From the NCBI GenBank assembly GCA_035460165.1, contig DATHWW010000013.1, positions 62,001-126,000 on the forward strand: 64,000 bases of DNA, written 5' to 3'. A model generated the notes under the pieces. It saw only the letters and a program-made list of their open reading frames with translations, had not been told where the DNA came from and made no database searches. The DNA is from MM2 sp035460165 (lineage in GTDB: Bacteria > Pseudomonadota > Gammaproteobacteria > Burkholderiales > Methylophilaceae). Within the stretch, counting starts at the first letter, position 1, and the number at the start of each line of letters is the position of its first letter. Of the stretch, positions 33,046-42,043 are shown piece after piece. A program made the translations under genes and the position numbers.

Positions 33046-34488
33046 TCAGCCTTCGGAGTGCCGATGCGCGAGCCACATCCTGGGCATCAGCGAACCAAAC
33101 ACCATCCCGATGACGCTCATCAGGAAGCCGGCAAACTGTGGTGGCATCATGCCCTCGCCTTCGGGCAGAAGGATTTCCATGGGAATCCAGGTCAATGCCC
33201 CGAGCAGGATAGCCAGCATGGCGCCCTGGGCATTGGCGCGCTTCCAGTATAGGCCTGCCACTAGTGGAGTAAATGCGATCACCAGCGTGACCTTGTAAGC
33301 GTTTTCCACCATTTGATGGATGCCTGTTTCCGCTTCAAGCGACCATAGGGCGTAAATTGTCACGCAAACGGTAAAAGCCGCTACCACGCCACGCGTCAGC
33401 CACAGGAAATGTTTGTCATCCAGCGGGCCCATGAAGCCTTTCAGGATGTTTTCCGAAATCGTGACGGACGGCGCTAGCAAGGTGCCGGAGGCCGTGCTCA
33501 TGATCACCGACAGCAGGGCGCCATAAAAGATAATCTGGGCAAATAGCGGCAAATGTCCCACGACCAGCGCAGGCAGTATGTGCTGCGAATCGCCCTTGGC
33601 AAGGAGGGCCGTAACCATATTGGGGTCGATGATGGTCGCAGCGTAGGCGAGGAAAAGAGGCACTGCCGCAAACAGGAAATAAGATACGCCGCCGAGTACG
33701 GATCCCCAGACCGCTACATTTTCGTTTTTCGATGCATTCGCGCGCTGGAAGACGTCTTGCTGCGGAATCGAGCCGAAACCCATCGTGAGCAGCCCGGAAA
33801 TGAATGCGATCATTGCGACGGTATTCAGTTCCGGCCAGAAATTGAATTTGCCCGCAGCCTGCGCATGAGCCACCACAGTGCCGACTCCGCCCGCCATATC
33901 CGAGACCAGGTAAGCGATCCAGAACAATCCCAGCACGATGATGATCATCTGGAAGAAGGTGGTGAGCGCCACCGACCACATCCCGCCATACAGGGTGTAC
34001 ATCAGCACGACAGCTGCGCCAATGAGGATGCCCTGCGCTTGCGAGATGCTGCCGTCGGAGAGCACATTGAATACCAGGCCGAGCGCTGTGACCTGCGCCG
34101 AAACCCAGCCGAGATAAGACAGCGCGATGGCGATAGACACCACAACTTCGACGAAGCGATTGTACTTGTTGCGGTAGAAGTCGCCGATGGTCAGCAAATT
34201 CATCCGATAGAGCGGACGGGCAAAGAACAGGCCGAACAGTACCAGGCAGAGCGAAGCGCCGAATGGATCTGAAATCAGTCCGCCAAGGTCTTCTTCGAGG
34301 AAGGTGGCGGGAATTCCGAGTACGGTTTCCGCGCCGAACCAGGTGGCGAACACCATCGCTATCACCATGACCAGCGGCAGACTGCGCCCGGCGGTCACAT
34401 AATCGCGGGTATTGTGGACGCGGGTGGCGGCATAGACGCCGATGCCAATTGAAATGACCAGATAGAGTATGACGAATCCGAGCAGCAC
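33046..34488 (-). CDS. Sodium:solute symporter (SSS family)
   Basis: A 480-residue membrane protein with about 13 predicted helices. Family features include R-S-L-P-L-V-M-V-I-A-M-V-F-A-T-W-F-G-A-E-T near residue 35, L-Y-G-G-M-W-S-V near residue 165, G-S-I-P-Q-Q-D-V-F-Q-R near residue 240, and S-T-A-S-G-T-L-L-A-P near residue 330 where sodium-site Ser/Thr residues are expected. It imports an organic solute with Na+; the substrate cannot be told from sequence. It diverges from the HDOD gene and shares a 119-base promoter region. Confidence 0.92.
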   Translation of the reverse strand: MLLGFVILYLVISIGIGVYAATRVHNTRDYVTAGRSLPLVMVIAMVFATWFGAETVLGIPATFLEEDLGGLISDPFGASLCLVLFGLFFARPLYRMNLLTIGDFYRNKYNRFVEVVVSIAIALSYLGWVSAQVTALGLVFNVLSDGSISQAQGILIGAAVVLMYTLYGGMWSVALTTFFQMIIIVLGLFWIAYLVSDMAGGVGTVVAHAQAAGKFNFWPELNTVAMIAFISGLLTMGFGSIPQQDVFQRANASKNENVAVWGSVLGGVSYFLFAAVPLFLAYAATIIDPNMVTALLAKGDSQHILPALVVGHLPLFAQIIFYGALLSVIMSTASGTLLAPSVTISENILKGFMGPLDDKHFLWLTRGVVAAFTVCVTIYALWSLEAETGIHQMVENAYKVTLVIAFTPLVAGLYWKRANAQGAMLAILLGALTWIPMEILLPEGEGMMPPQFAGFLMSVIGMVFGSLMPRMWLAHRHSEG

Positions 34489-34607
34489 GGTCGTTCCTTT
34501 GTTTTGGTTTGAGTGATGACAATAGAATCGCGGCTATTCTAGCAAAGGATGCGCGAAATAATAGTGGTGCTACAATCGGCTGGAAGGCTTTTTGCTGGAG
34601 AAAAACA

Positions 34608-35444
34608 ATGGTGCAGCAACCACAGGATCTGGCCGGATGGGTGACATACTTGAGCAGTGCCGAGTTGCCCGTTTTGAAGCATACCGCGCGTGAACTGGAG
34701 CGCATGCGTGCCGATGAAGATAACCTCAATGCGCGCAGCGTTGCGCATGTGGTCACCAGCGACCCCTTGATGACGGTCAAGCTGCTGCGCTACCTGCAGG
34801 AACACAAGCGCAGCAGCCAGACGCAAGAGCTGGTGCAGGTGGAGCAGGCCATCATGATGATGGGCTTCAACACCTTCTTTCGCGAAATTCGCCCCGAACC
34901 GCTGGTGGAGGATGTGCTGCATGACCATCTTCCCGCGCTGACCAATCTCCTGCGTACCGTGCGCCGCGCGCAGCGCGCCTCGCGCTATGCTTTCGACTGG
35001 GCCTTGCTGCTGCACGACTTGCGTGCGGAGGAGGTGCGTATCGCCGCATTGCTGAGCTATATCGCGGAAATGATGATGTGGTGCTTCAGCCCCGAGGCGA
35101 TGCTGAAAATTCGCGCGATGCAGGATATGGACAAGACTTTGCGCAGCACCACGGTACAGCAGCAGGTGCTGGGCTTTCAGGGCATGGAATTGCAGAAGGC
35201 GCTGACGACTGAGTGGAAACTACCGGGATTGCTGCTGACGCTGATGGATCCGGCGCATTCCAAAAATGAGCGCGTCTGCAATGTGATGCTGGCACTCAAT
35301 CTGGCGCGCCATTCTGCCAACGGTTGGGATGATGCCGCGCTGCCGGACGATTATCGCGACATCGCCGCGTTACTGCGGGTCGAGCCGGAGAAGGTCAAGG
35401 CGATGGTGGGCGCTAGTCCAAGCCCCAGCCCATCAGCAGCATAA
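34608..35444 (+). CDS. HDOD domain protein
   Basis: A 278-residue protein with an HDOD domain (about residues 10-210): L-S-S-A-E-L-P-V-L-K-H-T near residue 11, D-P-L-M-T-V-K-L-L-R near residue 43, and Q-A-I-M-M-M-G-F near residue 75. HDOD domains resemble HD hydrolases without the metal ligands and serve in signalling. No output domain is attached. The ATG at 34608 follows GGAGAAAAACA; a longer frame upstream lacks a site. Its last 32 bases overlap the 3' end of ubiB on the other strand. Confidence 0.88.
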   Translation: MVQQPQDLAGWVTYLSSAELPVLKHTARELERMRADEDNLNARSVAHVVTSDPLMTVKLLRYLQEHKRSSQTQELVQVEQAIMMMGFNTFFREIRPEPLVEDVLHDHLPALTNLLRTVRRAQRASRYAFDWALLLHDLRAEEVRIAALLSYIAEMMMWCFSPEAMLKIRAMQDMDKTLRSTTVQQQVLGFQGMELQKALTTEWKLPGLLLTLMDPAHSKNERVCNVMLALNLARHSANGWDDAALPDDYRDIAALLRVEPEKVKAMVGASPSPSPSAA

Positions 35445-36957
35445 AGCCAGCGAACTGCAGCAGGGCAAGCAGCACCAGGGCGGAGGTGGCCCAGAACAGC
35501 AGGCGGTTGCGGCGCTTTTGCTCCGCTGCGAGCAGTTCCAGTTTTTCTGTCAGTAGCGCCGCGTCATTGCGCAACAGGCTTTCATGCACCAGCCGCGGCA
35601 GTTGCGGCAGTATCTTTCCCCAGTACGGCGCTTCGGTGCGGAAATTCTCAATGATGCTGCGCCAACCCATCTGTTCGCTCATCCATTGCTCCAGATAGGG
35701 CTTGGCTGTTTTCCACAGGTCCAGTTCGGGGTCGAGCTCGCGCCCTAGGCCTTCGATGTTCAGCAATGTTTTTTGCAGCATCACCAGTTGCGGCTGGATG
35801 ACCACGCCAAAACGGCGCGAGGTCTGGAACAGGCGCAGCAGCACGCGGCCGAAGGAGATGTCCTTGAGCGGCTTGTCGAAAATCGGCTCGCATACGGCGC
35901 GGATCGCGGTTTCGAATTCATCCTGCGGCGTGTCTTTCGGCGCCCAGCCCGATTCGATATGAGCCAGGGCAACCTCGCGGTAATCGCGCCGGAAAAACGC
36001 CAGGAAGTTGCGCGCCAGATACTGCTTGTCCGTATCGCTTAGCGTCCCCATGATGCCGAAGTCGAGCGCAACGTAACGCCCGTCATTTTCGACCAGAATG
36101 TTGCCGGGATGCATGTCGGCGTGAAAGAAACTGTCGCGGAATACCTGCGTGAAAAAGATTTCGACGCCGTTGCGCGCCAGTTGGGGAATGTCCACGCCAA
36201 GCTCGCGCAAGCGTGCCACCTGGCTGATCGGCGTGCCGGTCATGCGTTCCATCACCATGACTTGTTCGCGGCACGCGTCCCAATACACTTCCGGTACCAG
36301 CAGCAACCGGCCATCGGCAAAATTGCGCCGCAATTGGCTGCAATTCGCGGCCTCCAGCATCAGGTCGAGTTCGTTATGGATGTGCCGGCCGAACTCCGCG
36401 ACCACTTCGCGCGGACGTAGCCGCTTGCCGTCGGCCCACAGGTTTTCCAGCAGCATCGCCGCGACGTCGAGCAGCGCCAGATCCTTGTCGATCACGGCGT
36501 CGATGCCCGGGCGGAGGATCTTGACCGCGACCGGGCGCCCGTCCGGTAATGTGGCGAAATGGACCTGCGCCACCGAGGCGCTGGCGACGGGTGTCAGATC
36601 GAAGCTGGCGAACATTGCCGCAGCCTGCGCGCCATACGCCTGCTGCAAAACGGCTTGTACCTGAGTTGCGGAAAAGGGCGGCACGCGGTCCTGCAGCTTG
36701 GCCAATTCGTCGGCGATATCGAGCGGAATCAGGTCGCGCCGCGTAGACAGCATCTGGCCGAACTTGACGAAAATAGGACCAAGGTTTTCCAGAGCCAGAC
36801 GTAATCGTACGCCGCGCGGCTGGTCGAAACGTCGCCAAAAGAACAGGGCGCGCATCAGTGGTTGTAGGCTGCGCAGCCGGACATGGCTGAGCATGAGCTC
36901 GTCCAGCCCGAAACGCAGGCCGACGAACATGATTTTGAACAACCGCAGAAAACGCAT
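35413..36957 (-). CDS. ubiB: Ubiquinone biosynthesis protein UbiB (atypical kinase)
   Basis: A 514-residue ABC1/UbiB kinase-like protein. The family-specific K-x-G-Q motif is in F-V-K-F-G-Q-M-L-S near residue 64, the Ala-rich loop replacing the kinase Gly-loop is A-S-A-S-V-A-Q-V-H near residue 127, and the metal motif is A-L-D-F-G near residue 295. Two hydrophobic helices end the protein. UbiB is an ATPase needed for aerobic ubiquinone synthesis. It follows ubiJ, overlapping by one base (TGATG), in the conserved ubiE-ubiJ-ubiB order. Confidence 0.95.
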   Translation of the reverse strand: MRFLRLFKIMFVGLRFGLDELMLSHVRLRSLQPLMRALFFWRRFDQPRGVRLRLALENLGPIFVKFGQMLSTRRDLIPLDIADELAKLQDRVPPFSATQVQAVLQQAYGAQAAAMFASFDLTPVASASVAQVHFATLPDGRPVAVKILRPGIDAVIDKDLALLDVAAMLLENLWADGKRLRPREVVAEFGRHIHNELDLMLEAANCSQLRRNFADGRLLLVPEVYWDACREQVMVMERMTGTPISQVARLRELGVDIPQLARNGVEIFFTQVFRDSFFHADMHPGNILVENDGRYVALDFGIMGTLSDTDKQYLARNFLAFFRRDYREVALAHIESGWAPKDTPQDEFETAIRAVCEPIFDKPLKDISFGRVLLRLFQTSRRFGVVIQPQLVMLQKTLLNIEGLGRELDPELDLWKTAKPYLEQWMSEQMGWRSIIENFRTEAPYWGKILPQLPRLVHESLLRNDAALLTEKLELLAAEQKRRNRLLFWATSALVLLALLQFAGFMLLMGWGLD

Positions 36958-37526
36958 CAGATGTTTTTCTCTAACCGCTCCAGCCGTTTGGCGAAGCGCT
37001 CGACATCGTCGCGCAAGGCATCGACGTCCTTGGAGAATTTATCCAGATGACGCTTTTTGGCGATCTGCGGCTGTTCTTCCAGCCAGAATTCGGAAAGCAT
37101 ACCGGCCATCGACATGGCCTGGCGCCCGATTTCCTGTTTTATGCGCGAGCCGGCCTGGCTGAGTTCGTGGGCGGGAATGTCGCCGATAATGCGGCTCAGG
37201 TCTTCCTCGGCGTCCCAGCGCAATCCATGCAGGACTTTGCCGACTGCCGCGGCGAGTTCGGCATCGCCCTGCAAGGTGGCGAGACTACTTGCGGCATCGG
37301 GTTCCAGCAGCATGCGCAGGGCCGCGCCCGGAGTCAGGCCGATTTCAGCGTCGATCTGTGCATCGTGCGGAGCTGCAGAAAATTCGCCCGCACGGTCTAT
37401 CGCCAGCGTGGCGCCGAGAGGAGGCATGGAGATGCGGACGATTTTTCCGGCGTAGGGACGAAGCTGCTCGCTTGCCCAGGAGTTCTGGCGCAGCAGGTGA
37501 TTGAGCGCGTCGGCGGTCAGCTTCAA
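36957..37526 (-). CDS. ubiJ: Ubiquinone biosynthesis accessory factor UbiJ
   Basis: A 189-residue protein with an N-terminal SCP2 lipid-binding domain (residues ~1-115) and a C-terminal coiled-coil tail (K-D-V-D-A-L-R-D-D-V-E-R-F-A-K-R-L). UbiJ is a scaffold of the ubiquinone synthesis complex. No ATG or GTG fits; the TTG at 37526 overlaps the ubiE stop (TTGA) and follows AAGGGCG at good spacing, giving M-K-L-T-A-D-A-L-N. E. coli UbiJ has 201 residues. Function is supported mainly by position between ubiE and ubiB. Confidence 0.9.
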   Translation of the reverse strand: MKLTADALNHLLRQNSWASEQLRPYAGKIVRISMPPLGATLAIDRAGEFSAAPHDAQIDAEIGLTPGAALRMLLEPDAASSLATLQGDAELAAAVGKVLHGLRWDAEEDLSRIIGDIPAHELSQAGSRIKQEIGRQAMSMAGMLSEFWLEEQPQIAKKRHLDKFSKDVDALRDDVERFAKRLERLEKNI

Positions 37527-38260
37527 TATTTGACGCCCTTGTGCAGCGCGACGACGCCGGCTGTCAGGTTGTTGTAATCCACTTTGTCGAATCCGGCATC
37601 CAACATCATCTGCTTCAGCGTTTCCTGATCGGGGTGCATGCGGATCGATTCGGCGAGGTAACGATAGCTGTCCTCGTCGCGTGCCAGCAGCTTGCCCATC
37701 ACGGGAAGCAGCTTGAAAGAGTAGGCATCGTAGGCCGGTTGCAGCGGTTTCCATACCTGCGAAAACTCCAGCACCAGCAACCTGCCGCCGGGCTTGAGCA
37801 CGCGCAGCATCTCCTTCAGCGCGAGATCCTTGTGCGTCATGTTGCGCAGGCCGAATGCGACCGAAACGCAGTCGAAATAATTGTCGGGGAAAGGCAGTTT
37901 TTCCGCATCGCATTGCGCGGCGGGCACCGCAAGGCCTTCGTCCAGCATGCGGTCGCGGCCGACCGAAAGCATGGAGGCGTTGATGTCGGTCAGAACCACC
38001 TTGCCCAGCTTGCCAACTTTCTTGGCGAACAGGCGCGAAAGATCGCCGCTGCCGCCCGCGATATCCAGTACGCGGTTGCCCGGCAGCACGCCGCTGGATT
38101 CGACGGTAAAGCGCTTCCACAACCGATGCAGCCCGGCAGACATCACGTCGTTCATCAAGTCGTAACGGCTGGCGACGGAATGAAAAACTTCGCCGACTTT
38201 GCGTGCTTTTTCGGATTCGGCGACGGTCTTGAAGCCGAAGTGCGTGGTGTTTTCGCTCAT
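37523..38260 (-). CDS. ubiE: Ubiquinone/menaquinone methyltransferase UbiE
   Basis: A 245-residue class I SAM methyltransferase. Visible features are F-x-S-V-A-S-R-Y-D-L-M-N-D-V-M-S near residue 28, SAM motif I V-L-D-I-A-G-G-S-G-D-L near residue 64, and V-S-V-A-F-G-L-R-N near residue 132. It performs the C-methylation step of quinone synthesis. It heads a tight run into ubiJ and ubiB and overlaps the DUF971 gene upstream by 4 bases. Confidence 0.97.
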   Translation of the reverse strand: MSENTTHFGFKTVAESEKARKVGEVFHSVASRYDLMNDVMSAGLHRLWKRFTVESSGVLPGNRVLDIAGGSGDLSRLFAKKVGKLGKVVLTDINASMLSVGRDRMLDEGLAVPAAQCDAEKLPFPDNYFDCVSVAFGLRNMTHKDLALKEMLRVLKPGGRLLVLEFSQVWKPLQPAYDAYSFKLLPVMGKLLARDEDSYRYLAESIRMHPDQETLKQMMLDAGFDKVDYNNLTAGVVALHKGVKY

Positions 38261-38637
38261 GGCTGTCCTTTACGCTGAACGCCTGCGGCGGTCAGTCGAT
38301 CAAGATAGTTTTGCCACAATTCGGCCTGGCGGGCGCCGAGATCATAGAGGTAATCCCAGGAATAAAGGCCGGTGTCATGCCCGTCGGAAAAGCTCAGTTT
38401 GACCGCGTACTGGCCGACCGGCTCTATCCCTACGATGTTGACGTCTTCTTTTCCCACCTGCAGCACCTCCTGTCCGGCGCCGTGGCCGCGTACTTCGGCA
38501 GACGGGGAATAGACCCGCAAGAACTCGCAAGACAAATGAAAGTGCGCGCCGTCATCGAACACGATTTCCAGTTTGCGCGAAGCTTGATGAAGGCGAATAT
38601 CGGTCGGGCGTGGGGTGTGGGGTGTGAGGCCGGTCAT
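38257..38637 (-). CDS. DUF971 domain protein
   Basis: A 126-residue protein of the family also found as the N-terminal domain of gamma-butyrobetaine hydroxylase: L-E-I-V-F-D-D-G-x-x-F-x-L-S-x-E-F-L-R near residue 23, S-P-S-A-E-V-R-G-H near residue 44, and the C-terminal G-L-Y-S-W-D-Y-L-Y near residue 90. Relatives are linked to Fe-S metabolism and often lie before ubiE in betaproteobacteria; the role is not established. The stop overlaps the ubiE start (ATGA), so it is the first gene of the operon. Confidence 0.9.
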   Translation of the reverse strand: MTGLTPHTPRPTDIRLHQASRKLEIVFDDGAHFHLSCEFLRVYSPSAEVRGHGAGQEVLQVGKEDVNIVGIEPVGQYAVKLSFSDGHDTGLYSWDYLYDLGARQAELWQNYLDRLTAAGVQRKGQP

Positions 38638-38740
38638 GTTGGTGGCATATGGGTTTGACTAAGCCAAAATGATAGCAGAATCGCGATGAGGCCACGAGCT
38701 TGCGTCGCGCATGCTATTTGACCGATACCCGCCTGATTTT

Positions 38741-38768
38741 TTGATTAATTTATGAATCATGCTAGAGT
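38741..38768 (+). promoter_or_regulatory. Possible sigma-70 promoter of the dynamin-like gene
   Basis: TTGATT (38741-38746) and TAGAGT (38763-38768) are 16 bases apart, 30 bases before the ATG. Both boxes depart from consensus. Confidence 0.35.
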
Positions 38769-38798
38769 GGCAGCGAGGTATTTTGGGCGAGAACATAC

Positions 38799-40763
38799 AT
38801 GGTTGAAAACAAGCTTGCCGATCAGTTTGCTGCATACAGCACATGGCGCAAAGCGTTGATCGACACTATCTGCGATTACCGCAGTTGGCTGAATGAGCAG
38901 GAGCTGAATGATGCGCAAGTTGATCTGCGCATTCAGCATTTATTGGATCGCCTGCACGAGGACAAGCTGAATGTGGCCTTCGTCGCCGAGTTCTCGCGGG
39001 GCAAGTCCGAGCTGATCAACGCGATTTTCTTTGCCGATTACGGCCAGCGGTTGCTGCCTTCGAGTGCGGGCCGCACGACCATGTGTCCTACCGAACTTCT
39101 GTTCGAGTCGGACAAGCCTACTTCACTGCGTCTATTGCCCATCGAAACGCGCGGTACCGATACCACTACTACAGAATTCAAGCGTTTCCCCTCCGAATGG
39201 ACTGTATTCGAGTTTGACGTCAATTCCAGCGACAGCATGGTCGATGCGTTCAAGGAGGTCAGCCGCACCAAGCGTGTGTCGGTCGAGGAGGCGCAGCGCT
39301 ATGAGCTTTACGATCCGAATAATCCCGACGATGAGATGAATCTCAATGAGGACGGCACGATCGATATTCCGTGCTGGCGTTATGCCATCATTAACTTCCC
39401 GCATCCATTGCTGGAGCAAGGCCTCGTCATTCTGGATACGCCGGGGCTCAATGCCATCGGTACCGAACCCGAACTTACGCTCAATATGTTGCCGAATGCG
39501 CACGCGGTGCTTTTCATCCTGGCGGCGGACACCGGTGTGACCAAGTCCGAGAGCGACGTCTGGCGGCAGTACATCAGCGGTACGCGCTGGAAGCAAAAGG
39601 GCCGCATGGCGGTGCTCAACAAGATCGATGGCTTGTGGGACGAATTAAAAAGCGAGCGCGAAATCGAGAAAGAAATCGCCAAGCAGATCAAGGTCAGCGC
39701 GGAACTACTCGACCTCGATTCCAGCCAGATCTTCCCGGTTTCGGCGCAGAAAGGCCTGCTGGCCAAGGTGAACGATGACGAAGCGCTGCTGGTCAAGAGC
39801 CGCCTGCCGGAATTACAAAAAGCCTTGTCTGACGAGTTGATTCCTTCCAAGAAGGAAATTGTGCGCGACAACACCGAAAGCGAGATCGAAGACCTGATCG
39901 GCAACTCCAGCCTGATCTTGCAATCGCGGCTTCAAGGGCTTTCGGAACAATTGGAAGAATTGAAGGGCCTACGCGGTAAGAATGCCGACGTGGTCGAGCA
40001 CATGATGAACAAGGTCAAGGCCGACAAGGAAAACTTCGAGCGTGGCTTGCAGCGTTTCCAGGCCTTGCGCAGCGTGTTTTCGCAGCATACCAATACCTTG
40101 TTCGCCTATCTGGGTATGGAGCGGCTGCGCATGGAAGTCGCCAAGACGCGCCATGCCATGGTGGCTGCGAATTTCACCAAGAGTATACGGGCCGCGATGG
40201 AAGGCTTTTTCAAGGACATCACCGAGCGCATGGTGAGTTCCGACAGGCAAATAGGCGAGATCAAGAGCATGATGGACGCCATGTACCAGAAGTATGCGCA
40301 GGAGCACAGCACGACACCGGTCAATGCACCCAGCTTTTCCACGGCTCGCTATCAGAAGGAGCTAGGCAAGCTGGAACGCGCCTATAAGGAGCAGTTCGAT
40401 ACGGCCTTGAATATGATCGTGAACGAGAAAATGACGCTTACGACAAAATTCTTCGAGACGATGGCGAATCGCGTGGTGAATGTGTACGAAATCGCCAACC
40501 GCGACGTTGAGAACTGGCTGAAAGCCGTAATGGCACCGATGGAGTCACAGGTCCGCGAGCAGCAATTGCAACTGCGCCGCCGCATGGAAAGCATCAAGCG
40601 CATCTACAAGGCGACTGACACGCTGGAGGACCGCATCGCTGAGCTGGAGAGCTTTGAGCAGGGCATCCGCAACCAGATCGCCGACCTCAAGGTAATCCGC
40701 CAGCACATCGGCAATGCGTTGGCCTTTGAGGAACAACCGACGCCCGAGGTGCTGGCGGCATGA
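38799..40763 (+). CDS. Dynamin-like GTPase
   Basis: A 654-residue large GTPase. G1 reads A-E-F-S-R-G-K-S near residue 63, G3 is D-T-P-G near residue 213, and G4 is N-K-I-D near residue 269. The rest is long helices, with coiled-coil stretches near residues 370-420 and 560-640, as in bacterial dynamin-like proteins that remodel membranes. The first Gly of the P-loop consensus is Ala here. No membrane helix is seen. Its stop overlaps the ccoS start (ATGA), linking it to a membrane-complex assembly gene; the biological link is unknown. Confidence 0.87.
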   Translation: MVENKLADQFAAYSTWRKALIDTICDYRSWLNEQELNDAQVDLRIQHLLDRLHEDKLNVAFVAEFSRGKSELINAIFFADYGQRLLPSSAGRTTMCPTELLFESDKPTSLRLLPIETRGTDTTTTEFKRFPSEWTVFEFDVNSSDSMVDAFKEVSRTKRVSVEEAQRYELYDPNNPDDEMNLNEDGTIDIPCWRYAIINFPHPLLEQGLVILDTPGLNAIGTEPELTLNMLPNAHAVLFILAADTGVTKSESDVWRQYISGTRWKQKGRMAVLNKIDGLWDELKSEREIEKEIAKQIKVSAELLDLDSSQIFPVSAQKGLLAKVNDDEALLVKSRLPELQKALSDELIPSKKEIVRDNTESEIEDLIGNSSLILQSRLQGLSEQLEELKGLRGKNADVVEHMMNKVKADKENFERGLQRFQALRSVFSQHTNTLFAYLGMERLRMEVAKTRHAMVAANFTKSIRAAMEGFFKDITERMVSSDRQIGEIKSMMDAMYQKYAQEHSTTPVNAPSFSTARYQKELGKLERAYKEQFDTALNMIVNEKMTLTTKFFETMANRVVNVYEIANRDVENWLKAVMAPMESQVREQQLQLRRRMESIKRIYKATDTLEDRIAELESFEQGIRNQIADLKVIRQHIGNALAFEEQPTPEVLAA

Positions 40764-40963
40764 CCGGCAATCTTCTTTTCCTCTTCGGCTTGACGCTTGT
40801 TTTTGTAGGCGCTGCGGTGGTTGGCGTATTGTGGGCGATCAAGTCCGGTCAGTTCGACGATCTCGAAGGGCCAGCGCAGAGAATATTGATGGACGACGAC
40901 GATCCGATGATCCCGTTTCAGCGCTTGAAATCGGATAACGAAACGAATAAAATAAGACAGTGA
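40760..40963 (+). CDS. ccoS: cbb3 oxidase assembly protein CcoS
   Basis: A 67-residue protein with one N-terminal membrane helix and the family signature W-A-I-K-S-G-Q-F-D-D-L-E-G-P-A, followed by an acidic D-D-D-D-P. CcoS is needed to load cofactors into cbb3-type cytochrome oxidase. It is usually near ccoI or ccoNOP, but none of these is in this window; here it overlaps a dynamin-like gene. Length is typical. Confidence 0.9.
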   Translation: MTGNLLFLFGLTLVFVGAAVVGVLWAIKSGQFDDLEGPAQRILMDDDDPMIPFQRLKSDNETNKIRQ

Positions 40964-40990
40964 TATCTTTATTGAGGTTAGGGATTTGAA

Positions 40991-41086
40991 ATGCACATGT
41001 TCACTTGGGAAAACCTGCCGATGACCGTTATCGTCGGTTTGATCGTCTGGTCCTGGATTGCGTTTTTCTCTGTGATTCTGGCTTGA
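40991..41086 (+). CDS. 31-residue single-helix membrane protein
   Basis: A very short gene after ccoS: M-H-M-F-T-W-E-N-L-P-M, then a hydrophobic helix (T-V-I-V-G-L-I-V-W-S-W-I-A-F-F-S-V-I-L-A) that ends at the stop. AGGG lies 9 bases before the ATG, and a strong terminator follows 19 bases after the stop, so it fills the end of the dynamin-ccoS transcript. Size and shape recall small oxidase subunits such as CydX or CcoM, but no homology can be claimed. Confidence 0.55.
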   Translation: MHMFTWENLPMTVIVGLIVWSWIAFFSVILA

Positions 41087-41105
41087 TGACGCGGTACTCA
41101 GAATA

Positions 41106-41133
41106 AAAAAAGGCTGCAGACGCAGCCTTTTTT
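41106..41133. terminator. Bidirectional terminator between the ccoS operon and rpoH
   Basis: AAAAAAGGCTGC and GCAGCCTTTTTT form a 12-bp stem with a 4-base loop; T-runs are present on both strands, serving both converging transcripts. Confidence 0.88.
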
Positions 41134-41154
41134 ATTGGGTAACTTCCGCACAAA

Positions 41155-42012
41155 TTACATCGCTGCGCCGATAATCCCCTTCATTTTTTGCATCGCCTTT
41201 TGTTCAATCTGGCGGATCCGCTCTGCGGAAACGCCATATTCAGCGGCCAGCTCGTGCAACGTGGCGCTGCCATCGTCCTTCAGCCAGCGTGCCTCGACTA
41301 TGCGGCGGCTGCGATCATCCAGGCTGTTCAATGCAGCTTCCAGGCCGATGGTTTGCCGCATCTCGATCTGCTGGTCGGCCAGCATTTCCGAAGGCTCTGG
41401 ACGGTGGTCTTCGAGGTAGGCTATCGGGCTCCAGCTTTCTTCGCCATCATCTTCGCCGTGGGATTCCAGCGCGATGTCCTGGCCGCCCATGCGGGACTCC
41501 ATTTCAATCACTTCTTCCGGTTTAACCTTGAGTTCGCGCGCGATTTCTCTTACTTCGTCAGGATGCAGGCTGCCGCTATGGGTCTTCATGCTGCGCAGGT
41601 TAAAGAACAGTTTGCGCTGTGCCTTGGTGGTCGCGACCTTGACCAAGCGCCAATTGCGCAGAATGAATTCGTGGATTTCAGCCTTGATCCAGTGCACAGC
41701 AAATGAAACCAGCCGCACGCCGCGCTCGGGGTCGAAACGGCGCACCGCTTTCATCAGTCCGATATTTCCTTCCTGGATCAGGTCGGCCTGCGGCAGACCA
41801 TATCCGGAGTAGCCACGCGCGATGCTGACTACCAGCCGCAGATGCGAAAGAATCAACTGCTTGGCCGCTTCCAAATCGTTGTCGCGTTGCAGGCGGGTTG
41901 CATAGTCGTACTCCGCTTCTGCGCTAAGCACAGGAAAGGAGCGGATCGTTTGCATGTAACGATCGATACTTTCAACTGCCGATGGCATCGGTAAAGACAG
42001 GGAATAACTCAT
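41155..42012 (-). CDS. rpoH: Heat-shock sigma factor RpoH (sigma-32)
   Basis: A 285-residue sigma factor. Region 2 is complete (L-R-L-V-V-S-I-A-R-G-Y near residue 59, D-L-I-Q-E-G-N-I-G-L-M-K-A-V, and V-H-W-I-K-A-E-I-H), the RpoH box is A-T-T-K-A-Q-R-K-L-F-F-N-L-R near residue 126, and region 4 (G-V-S-A-E-R-I-R-Q-I-E-Q-K-A) ends it. It directs heat-shock transcription, including the grpE and dnaK promoters in this window. The ATG at 42012 follows GGGAGGTTGAAAACGCA. A CIRCE-like operator lies 32 bases upstream, suggesting HrcA control. Confidence 0.97.
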   Translation of the reverse strand: MSYSLSLPMPSAVESIDRYMQTIRSFPVLSAEAEYDYATRLQRDNDLEAAKQLILSHLRLVVSIARGYSGYGLPQADLIQEGNIGLMKAVRRFDPERGVRLVSFAVHWIKAEIHEFILRNWRLVKVATTKAQRKLFFNLRSMKTHSGSLHPDEVREIARELKVKPEEVIEMESRMGGQDIALESHGEDDGEESWSPIAYLEDHRPEPSEMLADQQIEMRQTIGLEAALNSLDDRSRRIVEARWLKDDGSATLHELAAEYGVSAERIRQIEQKAMQKMKGIIGAAM

Positions 42013-42043
42013 TGCGTTTTCAACCTCCCGGGTTTTGGCCATT

